A stretch of DNA of 47,321 bases from Campylobacteraceae bacterium (GTDB lineage Bacteria; Campylobacterota; Campylobacteria; Campylobacterales; Sulfurovaceae): assembly GCA_027014605.1 (NCBI GenBank), contig JALWDJ010000020.1:1-47321 (forward strand), read 5' to 3'. Made by a program: the position numbers and the translations under genes. Position 1 is the first letter of the stretch, and every line of letters starts with the position of its first letter. Of the stretch, positions 15,869 through 25,605 are shown one piece after another. A model generated the notes under the pieces. That model saw nothing but the letters and a program-made list of their open reading frames with translations. It made no database searches and had not been told where the DNA came from.

Positions 15869-16422
15869 TAAAAATTCTCCTTAAACTCTTTTATCTTCTC
15901 TTTAGTTGTCTCTATCTCCCAATTAACACCACTATTTAAAAACTCTCTGTTTATTTTTTCTATCTCTAATCTATTTAGTAGATATTCTATTTTTTGAATA
16001 TTACTATATGATGTTTGGAATTGATATTTTAACATTTTTTCATAAATAAAAGTATTAGAATTTGCAATAACACTTTTTACAGCATTTCCATAGGCTCGAA
16101 CTAGCCCACCAATACCAAGTTTTATCCCTCCAAAATATCTAACAATTAAGACTGCTACATTTATCATATCTTCACCACGAAGTACATTTAGGGCAGGTTG
16201 TCCTGAAGAGCCTTTTGGCTCCCCATCATCAGAGCTATTCTCTACAATCTGCTCAAACTCATTTAGATATCTAAGGGCATATACTACATGTCTAGCTTTT
16301 GGGTGTTCCTTTTTTAATCTATCTTGCAGACCTTTAAACTCTTCTATTGGTACTAAGTGAGCTATAAATTTTGATTTTTTTATCTCATAAGTTGCACTAA
16401 AAGATTTGTTTATAGTTTTCAT
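15868..16422 (-). CDS. YigZ/IMPACT (UPF0029) family protein
   Basis: This 184-residue protein has the IMPACT N-terminal domain: ENSSDDGEPKGSSGQPALNV (about 62-81) and VRYFGGIKLGIGGLVRAYG (about 94-112), followed by a small ferredoxin-like C-terminal domain (from about 125). Family members are thought to bind RNA or ribosomes and to affect translation under stress, but the bacterial role is not settled. It overlaps both neighbours by one base. Confidence 0.92.
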   Translation of the reverse strand: MKTINKSFSATYEIKKSKFIAHLVPIEEFKGLQDRLKKEHPKARHVVYALRYLNEFEQIVENSSDDGEPKGSSGQPALNVLRGEDMINVAVLIVRYFGGIKLGIGGLVRAYGNAVKSVIANSNTFIYEKMLKYQFQTSYSNIQKIEYLLNRLEIEKINREFLNSGVNWEIETTKEKIKEFKENF

Positions 16423-16793
16423 TATTTTTTACACGAAATTCCCGAACCCTCTAAGCAGTAGTCCTCTTTACACTCTGCATTTAAATATCCATCACAACAT
16501 TTACAAATCTCTTTTTCAACTAATTTTTCATTTTTATTTTTAAACTTATCTTTAAACTGTTCAGCAACATACTCTCCAAATTTTTTATCTTTAATATCTT
16601 CTTTTTCAAATTTTTTCTCTAAAGAGCCTAGATATGGTTTAACTTTTTTATTGACTTCTGTTCTAACCTCTTTAATCTCCTCATATCTTTTCTGATTTGA
16701 GAAAAAGTTTAAAATAAATTTTAATATATTGATTACTAAAATAATACCAATTAATATAAAAATAGCTATAATAATATTTTGACCATTTATCAT
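16422..16793 (-). CDS. Membrane-anchored protein with Cys-rich C-terminus
   Basis: I do not recognise this 123-residue protein. An N-terminal membrane helix (about 8-30) is followed by a highly charged, probably helical region (35-95). The end has six cysteines in ICKCCDGYLNAECKEDYC and SCKK, an arrangement that could bind a metal. The position between recN and yigZ in a tight operon suggests constitutive expression. A related charged protein with a Cys-rich end may be common in the lineage, but I cannot name it. Confidence 0.78.
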   Translation of the reverse strand: MINGQNIIIAIFILIGIILVINILKFILNFFSNQKRYEEIKEVRTEVNKKVKPYLGSLEKKFEKEDIKDKKFGEYVAEQFKDKFKNKNEKLVEKEICKCCDGYLNAECKEDYCLEGSGISCKK

Positions 16794-16810
16794 AATTTTT
16801 TCCTTTAATT

Positions 16811-18349
16811 CTAATTTTTTCTATCTTCTAAAAGTTTAATGGCAAAGTTAATTGCCTCTCTATTGGGTTTTTCTCCACTAATAATTCGTGCTACCTCATC
16901 AATCTTACCTTGAGTATCTAATACTATAGCTTGACTAATATTATCATCTCTTTTTGTTACTAAAATATGTTGATTTGCTTTTGATGCTAGATGAGCTTGA
17001 TGGGAAATAACAAATATTTGATAAATTGAAGAGAGTTTAGAAATCATATTTGCTATTGCAATAGACTCATCTCCACTAACATTTGCATCTATTTCATCTA
17101 AAATTAAAACACCACTATCTTGACTATTTGATAGAGCTACAACCATAAGAGCTAAACGAACTCTATTAAACTCTCCTCCACTAAGTGTTGACGCTTTAGA
17201 GCCATTTAAATCAATATCTACTCTATCAGAACCTAACTCATCTAATGATATATTATCAAAGTTAAATTTAATAGCAGGTAATTTTAACTCAATGAGATAT
17301 TTTTTTAACTCCTCTTCTAAAATTAAAGCTTCTCTCTTTCTAGCTTGACTAACTCTTTTAGCAATAGTTATTAACTCGCTAAATTCAACTTCAATAAATG
17401 ACTCTAATATGCTCTTATTATATTTAATATTTTTATATCCTATTAACTCCTCTCTTTTAAGTTTAGCATAATCTAAAGCCTCTTTAACTCCACCATATCT
17501 ATTTTTTAATATTGAAATTTTCTCTAATCTATCTAAAACCTCTTCAATATTAACCTCTGACAACTCCTCTGTTAAAGATTCGATATCCTCAAAATCTGCC
17601 CTTAATTGGGTCATCATCTCTACAAATAGGCTATTATCTTTATCTAATAGTCTATATACTTCATTAACAGACTCTTCAAACTCAAATATTCCATTTGCAA
17701 TATTTATAGCTTCATTTATCTTATCTATTTTTGAGAGTTGATTTTTTATCTTTAGTAGCTCTATATCTTCTCCAATTTTAGGAGATATACTCTCTATCTT
17801 GTCTATTTCAAATGTTGTAAACTCTATAAGTTCAGCTACTCTTAGCTCATCACTTCTTATTTTTTCTAACTCTTTTAATCTTATCTTATAGTTGTTATAT
17901 CTTTTTTTATACTCCTTTATCATTTTTTTAAAATTTTTATCTTTAGAAGATAGAGACTTATCTATTAACTCAATAAGCTCCCTACTACTAAAGATAGTTT
18001 TATCTCTAACAGATATAAATTGAACAAATGGTCTAAATAGAGTATTTAGTTTTTTCTTAGAGATATTTTGTCCATCTAAATAGTATCTAATCTTATCTCG
18101 TTTTATACTCTTAATTACTATCTCATCTTCAAACTCATAGGTCTCACTCTTTAAGCCCTTTGGTCTATCTATAGATACTTCACACACTCTAGCCTTTACC
18201 ATTCCATAGCCAAATGAAGATAGTATTGCATTCATTAAAACAGATTTTCCAGCTCCACTAACTCCAGAAAAGACTACTAAACCCCTCTCTAGCTCTAACT
18301 CTACCTCTTTAAACGAGATTAAATCTCTTAGATAGACTCTATGAACCAC
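16811..18349 (-). CDS. recN: DNA repair protein RecN
   Basis: RecN is an SMC-like ATPase that acts on DNA double-strand breaks. At 512 residues it is shorter than the usual 550-560, as in other Campylobacterota. Walker A is GVSGAGKSVLMNAI (about 30-43), the ABC signature is STLSGGEFNRVRLALMV (about 383-399) and Walker B is GVLILDEIDANVSGDES (about 411-427). The middle (150-350) is a shortened coiled coil. Its start shares one base with the nadK stop. Confidence 0.95.
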   Translation of the reverse strand: MVHRVYLRDLISFKEVELELERGLVVFSGVSGAGKSVLMNAILSSFGYGMVKARVCEVSIDRPKGLKSETYEFEDEIVIKSIKRDKIRYYLDGQNISKKKLNTLFRPFVQFISVRDKTIFSSRELIELIDKSLSSKDKNFKKMIKEYKKRYNNYKIRLKELEKIRSDELRVAELIEFTTFEIDKIESISPKIGEDIELLKIKNQLSKIDKINEAINIANGIFEFEESVNEVYRLLDKDNSLFVEMMTQLRADFEDIESLTEELSEVNIEEVLDRLEKISILKNRYGGVKEALDYAKLKREELIGYKNIKYNKSILESFIEVEFSELITIAKRVSQARKREALILEEELKKYLIELKLPAIKFNFDNISLDELGSDRVDIDLNGSKASTLSGGEFNRVRLALMVVALSNSQDSGVLILDEIDANVSGDESIAIANMISKLSSIYQIFVISHQAHLASKANQHILVTKRDDNISQAIVLDTQGKIDEVARIISGEKPNREAINFAIKLLEDRKN

Positions 18350-19182
18350 TACTCATCACCCCATGATAACTTCTCTCTTAAAACTTTAAAATAACTATGC
18401 TCCTTTTTATGTAAAAGTTTTGCACTCATTTTTGCTCCCTTGATTACTAACTTCTCTCCCTCTTTTAATATATAATCATCTTGCCCATCAACTATTATAA
18501 CTAACTCATCATGAGATGTTAGATTAATGGTAAAATCACTAGGGACTACTAGAGGTCTCTGTGTTAAAGAGTGAGGTGCAACAGGAGTCATAATAAATAC
18601 TTTTGATAAAGGATACATAATAGGACCACCTAAAGAGAGATTGTATGCAGTTGAGCCTGTAGGTGTTGATATTATTAAGCCATCTCCACGATATGTATTA
18701 AACCAATCATTATCAATAGAGGCATTAATTGCTACCATATGAGATATTGTGGGTCTTGATATAACAACATCATTAAAAGCATAAAATTTTTTTTTATAAT
18801 CTCTACTTTTAATATATCCTGCTATTAACATACGATTATCAATTCTGTAATTTCCTGTAGTCAATCTATCTAACATATCATCAACTAAATCAATAGGAGT
18901 ATCTGCTAAAAATCCTAAATTACCTGCATTAATCCCCAATATAGGTTTATCATATCCATAACTTTTTCTTACTAATGATAGAAGTGTACCATCTCCACCA
19001 AGAGAGATAAGTAAATCAACCTCTTGACACATTCTATTAAAACCCTCTATATCCTCTGATATACTGCTTAATATTACCCTTATTCCTCTATCTTCGAATT
19101 TATCTTTTATATCTCTATATATAGATATTATATTAGGTGAATTTGGTCTTAATATAAATCCAACCTTTTTTATATTATTCAT
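18349..19182 (-). CDS. nadK: NAD kinase
   Basis: NadK phosphorylates NAD to NADP with ATP or polyphosphate in the cytosol. The 277-residue protein has the signature LGGDGTLLSLVRKS (about 60-73), GINAGNLGFLAD (about 83-94), the NDVVISR segment (about 136-142) and the conserved STPTGSTAYNLSLGGP (about 174-189). It follows gyrA after 15 bases and is linked to recN by a one-base overlap. Confidence 0.96.
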   Translation of the reverse strand: MNNIKKVGFILRPNSPNIISIYRDIKDKFEDRGIRVILSSISEDIEGFNRMCQEVDLLISLGGDGTLLSLVRKSYGYDKPILGINAGNLGFLADTPIDLVDDMLDRLTTGNYRIDNRMLIAGYIKSRDYKKKFYAFNDVVISRPTISHMVAINASIDNDWFNTYRGDGLIISTPTGSTAYNLSLGGPIMYPLSKVFIMTPVAPHSLTQRPLVVPSDFTINLTSHDELVIIVDGQDDYILKEGEKLVIKGAKMSAKLLHKKEHSYFKVLREKLSWGDE

Positions 19183-19197
19183 AGCAAAATTTCCTAA

Positions 19198-22100
19198 TTA
19201 ATCTAAAACATCATCATTTAAAATATCTGGTTTATCTATCTCCTCTTTTGGACATTTTGCTATGCTTACTACAATATCTTTATTCTCAACATTAACAACC
19301 TTAACTCCAGAGGTATTTCTTCCTGCTCTTCTAATAGTATGCATATCAACTCGTATCATCTTTCCAATACTTGTTAGACACATTAAATCTTTATCATCTT
19401 CAACAAATACAACTCCAACCACATCTCCTGTTTTTGGTGTAAGCCTCATACTAATTACACCCTTTCCTCCCCTACTCTGTTCTCTATATTCAGTAGCTAC
19501 TGTTCGCTTACCAATCCCTTTTTCACTAAGCATTAAAAGCTCATCACTCTCACTCTCAATAGTTGTAGCTCCACAGACGAAATCTCCATCTATCTTAAAT
19601 CTTATTCCTGTTACTCCTTTAGCAGTTCTACCCATTTCTCTTACATCATCTATCTTAAATCGAATACATTGTCCCTTTTTAGTAGTTATAAATAACCATT
19701 TTGTATCAGGACGGATAATTTTAGCAGTAACTAGTGAGTCATTATCATTAAGAGTAATAGCTCTTACTCCATTAACTCTAATATTAGAATATTCTTTAAG
19801 ATTTGTTCTCTTAACCATACCATTATTTGTAAAAAATACTAAACTCTTATCTTGACTAAAATCTTTTGTAGGAATTATTGCCATAATCTTTTCATTGGCT
19901 CTTAGATTAATCAGATTTACAACTGCTTTACCCTTGGCTACTCTACTACCCTCTGGAATTTTATAGACCTTTAACCAATATAGTTGTCCCATATCTGTTA
20001 CAAACATTAAAGTATCATGAGTAGAGGATATAAAAAACTGCTCAATAAAGTCATCACTATGAGTAGTAACTGCAATCTTACCTTTCCCACCTCTTTTCTG
20101 TTTCTCATACTGCTTAACAGCTACTCTTTTAATATAACCTCTATGTGTAATAGTTACAACCATTGACTCATTAGGAATTAAATCTTCAATATCTATATCA
20201 TCATAATCATCTACAATCTCTGTTAATCTTTTGCTCTTAAAATTCTCTCCAATCTCTTTAAGCTCATCTTTAATAATGCTATTTAGTATAGCTTCACTCT
20301 TTAAGATAGAACGAAGATATTTAATCTCTCTATAAAGTTCATTTAACTCACTATCTATCTTATCTTGCTCTAATCCTGTTAATCTTCTAAGCTTCATCTC
20401 TAAAATAGCATTAGCTTGAGTTTCAGATAACTCAAAGTTACTAATTAACTCTAATCTTGCACTCTCACTATTTTTACTCTCTTTAATAATGCGAATAACT
20501 CTATCTATATTATCAACTGCTTTTTTTAACCCCTCTAATATATGAACTCTAGCTGTTGCCTTATCTAGCTCAAATATAGTTCTTCTAATAATTACAGTCT
20601 TTCTATGTCTTAAAAAGAGTTCTAGGAGCTTGCGAAGTGTAAATATTTTAGGTTCTCTATTTTCAATAGCTAACATAATAATCCCAAAGGTAACCTGCAA
20701 TTGAGTACTCTTATATAGATTATTTAAAATAATATCACTCATAGCATCTTTTTTAAGCTCAATTACAACACGCATACCATCACGGTCAGACTCATCACGA
20801 ATTTCAGAGATACCATCAATCTGTTTATCTTTTACAAGAGAAGCAATATTTTCAATCAGCTTTGATTTATTAACTTGATATGGAAGTTCATCTATTACAA
20901 TAACCTCTCTATTTCTCTTCTCTTCAATATGAACTTTAGCTCTAACTTTAATTCTACCTCTTCCTGTAGTATAGGCATCTAAAATTCCCTTTTTTCCAAA
21001 AACAATCCCACCTGTTGGAAAATCTGGACCTTTTATAATATTAAATATCTCTATATCATTACAATCTGGATTATCTATAAGATATACCAATGCTTCAATA
21101 AGCTCATCTAATCTATGAGGTGGGATATTAGTTGCCATTCCAACAGCAATACCACTTGAACCATTTAAAAGTAGATTTGGAACTCTTGATGGTAAAACAT
21201 CTGGTTCAGTTAGTGAGTCATCATAGTTTGGAATAAAATCAACTGTATCTTTATCTATATCTCTTAAAAGTTCTTCTGTTAATTTAGTCATTCTAGCTTC
21301 GGTATTATGATTAATAAATCCATTGGCTACAAATGAGTGACAATTACTATCAACTCTTATAGAATAGACTACATCTTGTTTATCCATTTTTTTGCAACTT
21401 TTTACAGAAGCATAATAGTAGTTATTATCTACAAACTCTAAAAAATCTTGTTGGAGTGAACTCAATTTTATTTCACTTAAAATCTTTTCTAAATTTTTAT
21501 CAATTCTCTCATATCTATCAATATTATATCGTTTTAGATAAGAGCTATTAACTATACTTCTAATATAGTCATTAATAAAAGGTATATAATCTTTTGTCAA
21601 TGGAGCTTTATTTGTTTCTCTTTTGATAATAAGTTCATTCTCTACAATCTCTTTAAATCTAACTCTCTTATAAGTTGCAAAATTTATATTTTGATAAAAT
21701 TTATAAATATTCCTAAATCCACTTAGATAAACTTTTATCTCATCTCTTGCTTTAATTTTTGCAATCTTTCCAATAATACCAAACTCTAAAAGAAGTAATT
21801 GAATATCCTTGGCTAACTCTTGGCTAATAGTTGAATAGTGAATTATAATTGTATTTTTTTCTACTTTAGAGAAACTTCCATCGCCCTCAAAAAGATATTG
21901 TAAAAATATCTTTTGTGACTCTTTAGAAGAAGTAAATATAAAATCTGGAACTCTTTTTTTATTAGATTTCAGACCTTGCATTTGGGTATAGATAACAGAA
22001 GATATAATTTTATCTCTATTCTTTGAGTGTTGTAACTGAACATCAAACTCATATACAATTTTACCTGACTTTAAAGCTCTCTTATGCAAATAGAAACTTT

Positions 22101-22956
22101 CACCTATTTCACTCTTCCAAGCCTTTATAAAATCATTAAAATATTCTTTATCTGTACTATTAAAACCTATTCTATTTTGATTTAAAAATCCTTCAGAGAC
22201 AAGACAACCTGCAATAATAGCTAGATTTTTTTCTTGTTGAGTAGCTTTGTTACTATTTAAATCTTTTTCACTTCTATCTATAACTATTTTATCTTCATCT
22301 AAAATAGAGTCTAATCTCTTCCAATCATAAATAGGTTTACCCTTTTTATCTTTAGTTAATGTTAAGACTAAGTGATTAGCACTACCACTAATAGTATAAC
22401 CCTCTTTTGTCTGAAGCTTATAAATATTATGAACACCAGAGTTAAAAAATTTAGAGGCACTATTTATCACTTTTGCCATAGATAAAACTTTAATATCTAA
22501 ATCATTATCGCTATTGAGTTGGCTATCTTTTACTAAATCTTCTATAGAAACAAGACCATTATCTGTTTTTATCTTTGTATTTCCGACAACACAGTATCTC
22601 ATAGCTGCTGCATTATCTCCATCTATTGAGCCAAAGTTTCCTTGACCATCAATAAGTGGCATTCTTAATGAAAAATCTTGAGCCATACGAACTAAAGCAT
22701 CATATACAGCAGTATCACCATGAGGGTGATATTTCCCTGTCGCATCCCCCGTAATTCTAGCTGATTTTTTATAAGGACTTTTATGAGAGAGATTAAGGTC
22801 GCTCATAGCATATAGTATTCTCCTATGTACAGGTTTTAGCCCATCTCTAGCATCTGGTAATGCACGACCAACAATAACACTCATGGAGTAATCAAGGTAT
22901 GAACCCTTCATACTCTCTTCAATTAATACCTCTTTTATATCTTGTTTATTACTCAT
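19198..22956 (-). CDS. gyrA: DNA gyrase subunit A with an in-frame intein
   Basis: GyrA is the breakage-reunion subunit of the topoisomerase that adds negative supercoils. The reading frame encodes 1252 residues; removing the 430-residue intein (122-551) leaves 822, a normal GyrA length. The N-terminal domain has [23 protein letters not shown] and AAMRY, whose Tyr121 is the DNA-cleaving residue. The intein follows directly and the gyrase resumes at TEARM. The C-terminal beta-pinwheel includes KRGGKGK (the GyrA box) and later repeats. Activity needs protein splicing. AAAGGGAAT precedes the ATG, and the gene heads the cluster down to dedA. Confidence 0.97.
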   Translation of the reverse strand: MSNKQDIKEVLIEESMKGSYLDYSMSVIVGRALPDARDGLKPVHRRILYAMSDLNLSHKSPYKKSARITGDATGKYHPHGDTAVYDALVRMAQDFSLRMPLIDGQGNFGSIDGDNAAAMRYCVVGNTKIKTDNGLVSIEDLVKDSQLNSDNDLDIKVLSMAKVINSASKFFNSGVHNIYKLQTKEGYTISGSANHLVLTLTKDKKGKPIYDWKRLDSILDEDKIVIDRSEKDLNSNKATQQEKNLAIIAGCLVSEGFLNQNRIGFNSTDKEYFNDFIKAWKSEIGESFYLHKRALKSGKIVYEFDVQLQHSKNRDKIISSVIYTQMQGLKSNKKRVPDFIFTSSKESQKIFLQYLFEGDGSFSKVEKNTIIIHYSTISQELAKDIQLLLLEFGIIGKIAKIKARDEIKVYLSGFRNIYKFYQNINFATYKRVRFKEIVENELIIKRETNKAPLTKDYIPFINDYIRSIVNSSYLKRYNIDRYERIDKNLEKILSEIKLSSLQQDFLEFVDNNYYYASVKSCKKMDKQDVVYSIRVDSNCHSFVANGFINHNTEARMTKLTEELLRDIDKDTVDFIPNYDDSLTEPDVLPSRVPNLLLNGSSGIAVGMATNIPPHRLDELIEALVYLIDNPDCNDIEIFNIIKGPDFPTGGIVFGKKGILDAYTTGRGRIKVRAKVHIEEKRNREVIVIDELPYQVNKSKLIENIASLVKDKQIDGISEIRDESDRDGMRVVIELKKDAMSDIILNNLYKSTQLQVTFGIIMLAIENREPKIFTLRKLLELFLRHRKTVIIRRTIFELDKATARVHILEGLKKAVDNIDRVIRIIKESKNSESARLELISNFELSETQANAILEMKLRRLTGLEQDKIDSELNELYREIKYLRSILKSEAILNSIIKDELKEIGENFKSKRLTEIVDDYDDIDIEDLIPNESMVVTITHRGYIKRVAVKQYEKQKRGGKGKIAVTTHSDDFIEQFFISSTHDTLMFVTDMGQLYWLKVYKIPEGSRVAKGKAVVNLINLRANEKIMAIIPTKDFSQDKSLVFFTNNGMVKRTNLKEYSNIRVNGVRAITLNDNDSLVTAKIIRPDTKWLFITTKKGQCIRFKIDDVREMGRTAKGVTGIRFKIDGDFVCGATTIESESDELLMLSEKGIGKRTVATEYREQSRGGKGVISMRLTPKTGDVVGVVFVEDDKDLMCLTSIGKMIRVDMHTIRRAGRNTSGVKVVNVENKDIVVSIAKCPKEEIDKPDILNDDVLD
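21304..22593 (-). mobile_element. GyrA intein with LAGLIDADG homing endonuclease
   Basis: The 430-residue intein is inserted between Tyr121 and Thr552 of the precursor, the same site as mycobacterial GyrA inteins. Splicing residues look complete: Cys1 in CVVGNTKI, block B SANH (71-74), block F with VYSIRV and [10 protein letters not shown] (His419), and the end His429-Asn430 followed by Thr as +1 residue. Two dodecapeptide motifs of a LAGLIDADG endonuclease are intact: [12 protein letters not shown] (125-136) and [13 protein letters not shown] (230-242), with catalytic acids Glu134 and Asp238. There is no frameshift. It is a selfish element that spreads by cutting intein-free gyrA alleles; residue positions here are within the intein. 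Confidence 0.95.
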
Positions 22957-22985
22957 AAATTCCCTTTAGTTATATAGATATTTAA

Positions 22986-22991
22986 ATTATA
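22986..22991 (-). promoter_or_regulatory. -10 element of gyrA
   Basis: TATAAT on the minus strand lies 29 bases before the gyrA ATG at 22956, which gives a leader of about 20 bases with the ribosome site AAAGGGAAT. Confidence 0.5.
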
Positions 22992-23219
22992 AAATTAGAA
23001 AAGATTATATCTAACATGCTCTTAAAAGTTATTTTCTATATATTTTTTTTTATTTATATTAATTTATTTATAATTTTTTTTGTGTATAATTATTTTATAA
23101 AAAAAATTACAAAAATAGAGTAATTTTTAAATAATTGTAATTGTACAGAAAAAATATGATTTTTTTTCTAATTTAAAATTTTGACTTATACTCTTAATAG
23201 ATATTAAGAAAAAAACATA

Positions 23220-23225
23220 TATAAT
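23220..23225 (+). promoter_or_regulatory. -10 element of the coiled-coil membrane protein gene
   Basis: TATAAT lies 53 bases before the ATG at 23279. No -35 box is clear; a TTGACT at 23181 is too far away to pair with it. Confidence 0.45.
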
Positions 23226-23278
23226 AGAAATTATGTTTTTGGTTGTTCTTTCTTAAAGTCAACTTTGGAGGTGTTTTG

Positions 23279-23944
23279 ATGAAGGAAATATTAATAGTAA
23301 TTTTATCTGCTATAGTAGGTTATATTGTGCTATCAGCACTCTCTGTAAGTAATAGTCCCCAAGAGGCTATGCGTAGGATTATAGAGCAACCTCAAAATGG
23401 TTTAAAAGATAAAAAAGAGATAGATTTAGTTAGATTAGAAAAAGAGCATGATACTAAACTGAGAGAGCTACAGACTCAAAAAGATATAGAGGCTCTGAAG
23501 ATTAAACAGAATATTGAGATAACAAAAGATAAACACAATACAGATGTAAAATTAAAAGAGATAGATTTTAAAAGAGATAGTACTATTGCAGGAATAAAAT
23601 ATAACTCTGTAGAGCATCAAAAGGCTCAAGATAACAAAATGCTTATTACTATTGCAGTCTTAATATTTATATTAGTTTATATATATCTTAAATATCAGAA
23701 GAACTTAGCTCAAATAGAGATTGAAAAAGATAAAGAGTATAAAAGTATGTTAGCTAAAAAAGAGTATGCAGAGAAGATTTTATCTATTGTTGCAAGTGGC
23801 AATATATCTATAGAGACAGAGACAAGACTTCTTAAAATTTTAGATGAAATAAACAATCCACAAGTAGATACAAATGAAAATAGAAGAATAATTCATCATC
23901 CAAATCCAGATATAGAACATCTCCCTTTTAATAGAAATAGATAG
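23279..23944 (+). CDS. Two-helix membrane protein with coiled coil, function unknown
   Basis: The ATG at 23279 is preceded 5 bases upstream by TGGAGGTG, so the longer TTG-initiated frame from 23243 is rejected; the protein has 221 residues. Helix 1 (about 3-22) is followed by a long Lys/Glu-rich coiled coil (about 40-112), helix 2 (about 121-138), a second short coiled coil and a polar tail with HHPNPDIEHLPF. The topology suggests a hairpin with a helical periplasmic or cytosolic stalk. I do not recognise a family. It is monocistronic, with its own promoter and a terminator. Confidence 0.75.
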   Translation: MKEILIVILSAIVGYIVLSALSVSNSPQEAMRRIIEQPQNGLKDKKEIDLVRLEKEHDTKLRELQTQKDIEALKIKQNIEITKDKHNTDVKLKEIDFKRDSTIAGIKYNSVEHQKAQDNKMLITIAVLIFILVYIYLKYQKNLAQIEIEKDKEYKSMLAKKEYAEKILSIVASGNISIETETRLLKILDEINNPQVDTNENRRIIHHPNPDIEHLPFNRNR

Positions 23945-23977
23945 TTACATCTCTTATGTAACTATTATTCTCCTTTT
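23944..23977 (+). terminator. Terminator after the coiled-coil protein
   Basis: GTTACAT (23944-23950) and ATGTAAC (23956-23962) form a perfect 7-base-pair stem with a CTCTT loop, followed by a T-rich tract TATTATTCTCCTTTT. The stem begins on the last base of the stop codon. Confidence 0.6.
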
Positions 23978-24135
23978 ATATTGCATACAAATCTTACTTG
24001 TCCTAAAATGTAACATTGAAACTTATTGGTGTAATAATTGTGAGTTATTAAAATTCTCGTTATCCAAAGTAAGATATTCTGTTATCAGTGATAAAGAACC
24101 TCACTTAAATTAACTTTAAATTAAAGGGGAAACCT

Positions 24136-24468
24136 ATGGCAGTAATGAAAGCTCCTGAAAATACTCCAGTATGGGTAAATACAACAAGATGTAAAGCTTG
24201 TGATATATGTGTTGATGCATGTCCTGCTGGTGTGCTTTCGATGCAACCAGAACCAACTTCTATACTAGGTGCAATGATTAGTGTAATTGCTCCAGAGTCA
24301 TGTATTGGATGCAATGAGTGCGAACTCTCATGTCCAGATTTTGCTATATATGTAGCAGATAAAAAAGAGTTTAAATTTGCAAAATTGACAAAAGAGGCAA
24401 AAGCAAGACAAGAGGCAATTTCAAAAAATGGATTTAGATTGCCAAAAGATTATAAGGAGGCTAACTAA
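24136..24468 (+). CDS. oorD: 2-oxoglutarate:acceptor oxidoreductase, delta (ferredoxin) subunit
   Basis: OorD carries electrons in the four-subunit enzyme that oxidises 2-oxoglutarate to succinyl-CoA, a key step of the Campylobacterota TCA cycle and, run backwards, of the reductive TCA cycle. The 110-residue protein has two [4Fe-4S] motifs, CKACDICVDACP and CIGCNECELSCP. AAAGGGGAAA is its ribosome site. It shares one base with oorA, the first link of the oorDABC operon. Confidence 0.96.
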   Translation: MAVMKAPENTPVWVNTTRCKACDICVDACPAGVLSMQPEPTSILGAMISVIAPESCIGCNECELSCPDFAIYVADKKEFKFAKLTKEAKARQEAISKNGFRLPKDYKEAN

Positions 24469-25604
24469 TGTCAGCAACAAGAGAGATTATTTCAAGTGGA
24501 AATGATTTAGCAGCTATAGCTGCAGTAGATGCAGGATGTCGATTTTTTGGAGGATATCCAATTACTCCTTCAAGTGAAGTAATGCACACAATTTCTGACC
24601 TTTTACCAAAAGCAGGTGGTGCAGCAATTCAGATGGAAGACGAGATAGGTGGAGTAGCAGCTGCTATTGGTGCTGGTATGAGTGGTGTTAGAACTATGAC
24701 AGCAACATCAGGACCTGGTATTTCACTTAAGGCTGAAAACTTAGGACTTGCTCAAATGGCTGAAGTACCATTGGTTGTTATAAATGTAATGAGAGGTGGT
24801 CCTTCAACTGGTCTTCCAACAAGAGTGGCTCAAGGTGATGTTGCACAGGCAAAAAATCCATCTCATGGTGACTATAAATCAATCACTCTATGTGCTGGTA
24901 ACTTAGCAGAGTGTTATACAGAGACAGTAAGAGCATTTAATTTAGCTGATAGATTTATGCAACCTGTATTTGTACTATTAGATGAAACTATTGGGCATAT
25001 GCATGCTAAAGCAATAATTCCTACAGCTGAAGAGGTAAAAAAAGGTATTGTTCCTAGAAAAACATTTGATGGGGCTCCAGAAGATTATCTTCCTTATGGT
25101 GTAGAACAAGACCAACCAGCAGTACTTAATCCTATGTTTAAAGGATATAGATACCACTTTACAGGACTTCATCATGATGCTTCAGGTTTCCCAACTGAAG
25201 AGATTGAGACATGTAGAAAACTTATTGATAGACTCTTTAGAAAAGTAGAAGCGTATCAAGATGAAATAGAACTTAATGAAGAGTATATGCTAGATGATGC
25301 AGAGATTTTATTAATTGGATATGGTTCTGCTTCTCTTGCAATAAAAGAGGCTGTAGATATGCTTAGAGCAGAAGGTATTAAAGTAGGTATGTTTAGACCA
25401 ATTACCCTATGGCCATCTCCTGAAAAAAGACTACATGAACTAGGTAAAAAATTTGACAAAGTTCTATCTGTTGAGCTTAATCAAGGTCAATATTTAGAAG
25501 AGATACAAAGAAGTATGGGAAGATTGGATATTGCAAAACTTACTAAAACAAATGGTCGTCCATTCTCTCCATCTGATATTATTGAAAAAGTAAAGGAGCT
25601 TTAA
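24468..25604 (+). CDS. oorA: 2-oxoglutarate:acceptor oxidoreductase, alpha subunit
   Basis: OorA is the large pyrimidine-binding and substrate-domain subunit of the KorA type. The 378 residues include GGYPITPSSEVMH (about 24-36), EDEIGGVAAAIGAGMSG (about 58-74), TATSGPGISLK and the C-terminal transketolase-like domain starting near ILLIGYGSASLAI. It is separated from oorB by 1 base, and the subunits work together as a TPP-dependent, oxygen-sensitive complex. Confidence 0.96.
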   Translation: MSATREIISSGNDLAAIAAVDAGCRFFGGYPITPSSEVMHTISDLLPKAGGAAIQMEDEIGGVAAAIGAGMSGVRTMTATSGPGISLKAENLGLAQMAEVPLVVINVMRGGPSTGLPTRVAQGDVAQAKNPSHGDYKSITLCAGNLAECYTETVRAFNLADRFMQPVFVLLDETIGHMHAKAIIPTAEEVKKGIVPRKTFDGAPEDYLPYGVEQDQPAVLNPMFKGYRYHFTGLHHDASGFPTEEIETCRKLIDRLFRKVEAYQDEIELNEEYMLDDAEILLIGYGSASLAIKEAVDMLRAEGIKVGMFRPITLWPSPEKRLHELGKKFDKVLSVELNQGQYLEEIQRSMGRLDIAKLTKTNGRPFSPSDIIEKVKEL

Positions 25605-25605
25605 T

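Larger units (their letters stand above)
22957..23278. other. AT-rich divergent intergenic region
   Basis: These 322 bases between gyrA and the coiled-coil membrane protein are strongly AT-rich. They hold a -10 for each neighbour and a hairpin-like TCTTAAT/ATTAAGA (23192-23209). An upstream TTG-initiated extension of the + strand gene is possible but unsupported. I see no further gene or RNA. Confidence 0.6.

Noticed and set aside
19262-19855. 197-residue + strand frame within gyrA
   Set aside because: It is a shadow of the conserved GyrA C-terminal domain on the other strand; its composition is what the complement of that gene predicts.
21304-22593. Insertion in gyrA as an assembly artefact or group I intron
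   Set aside because: The insertion is in frame, has all intein blocks and sits exactly at a known intein site; no intron structure is needed.
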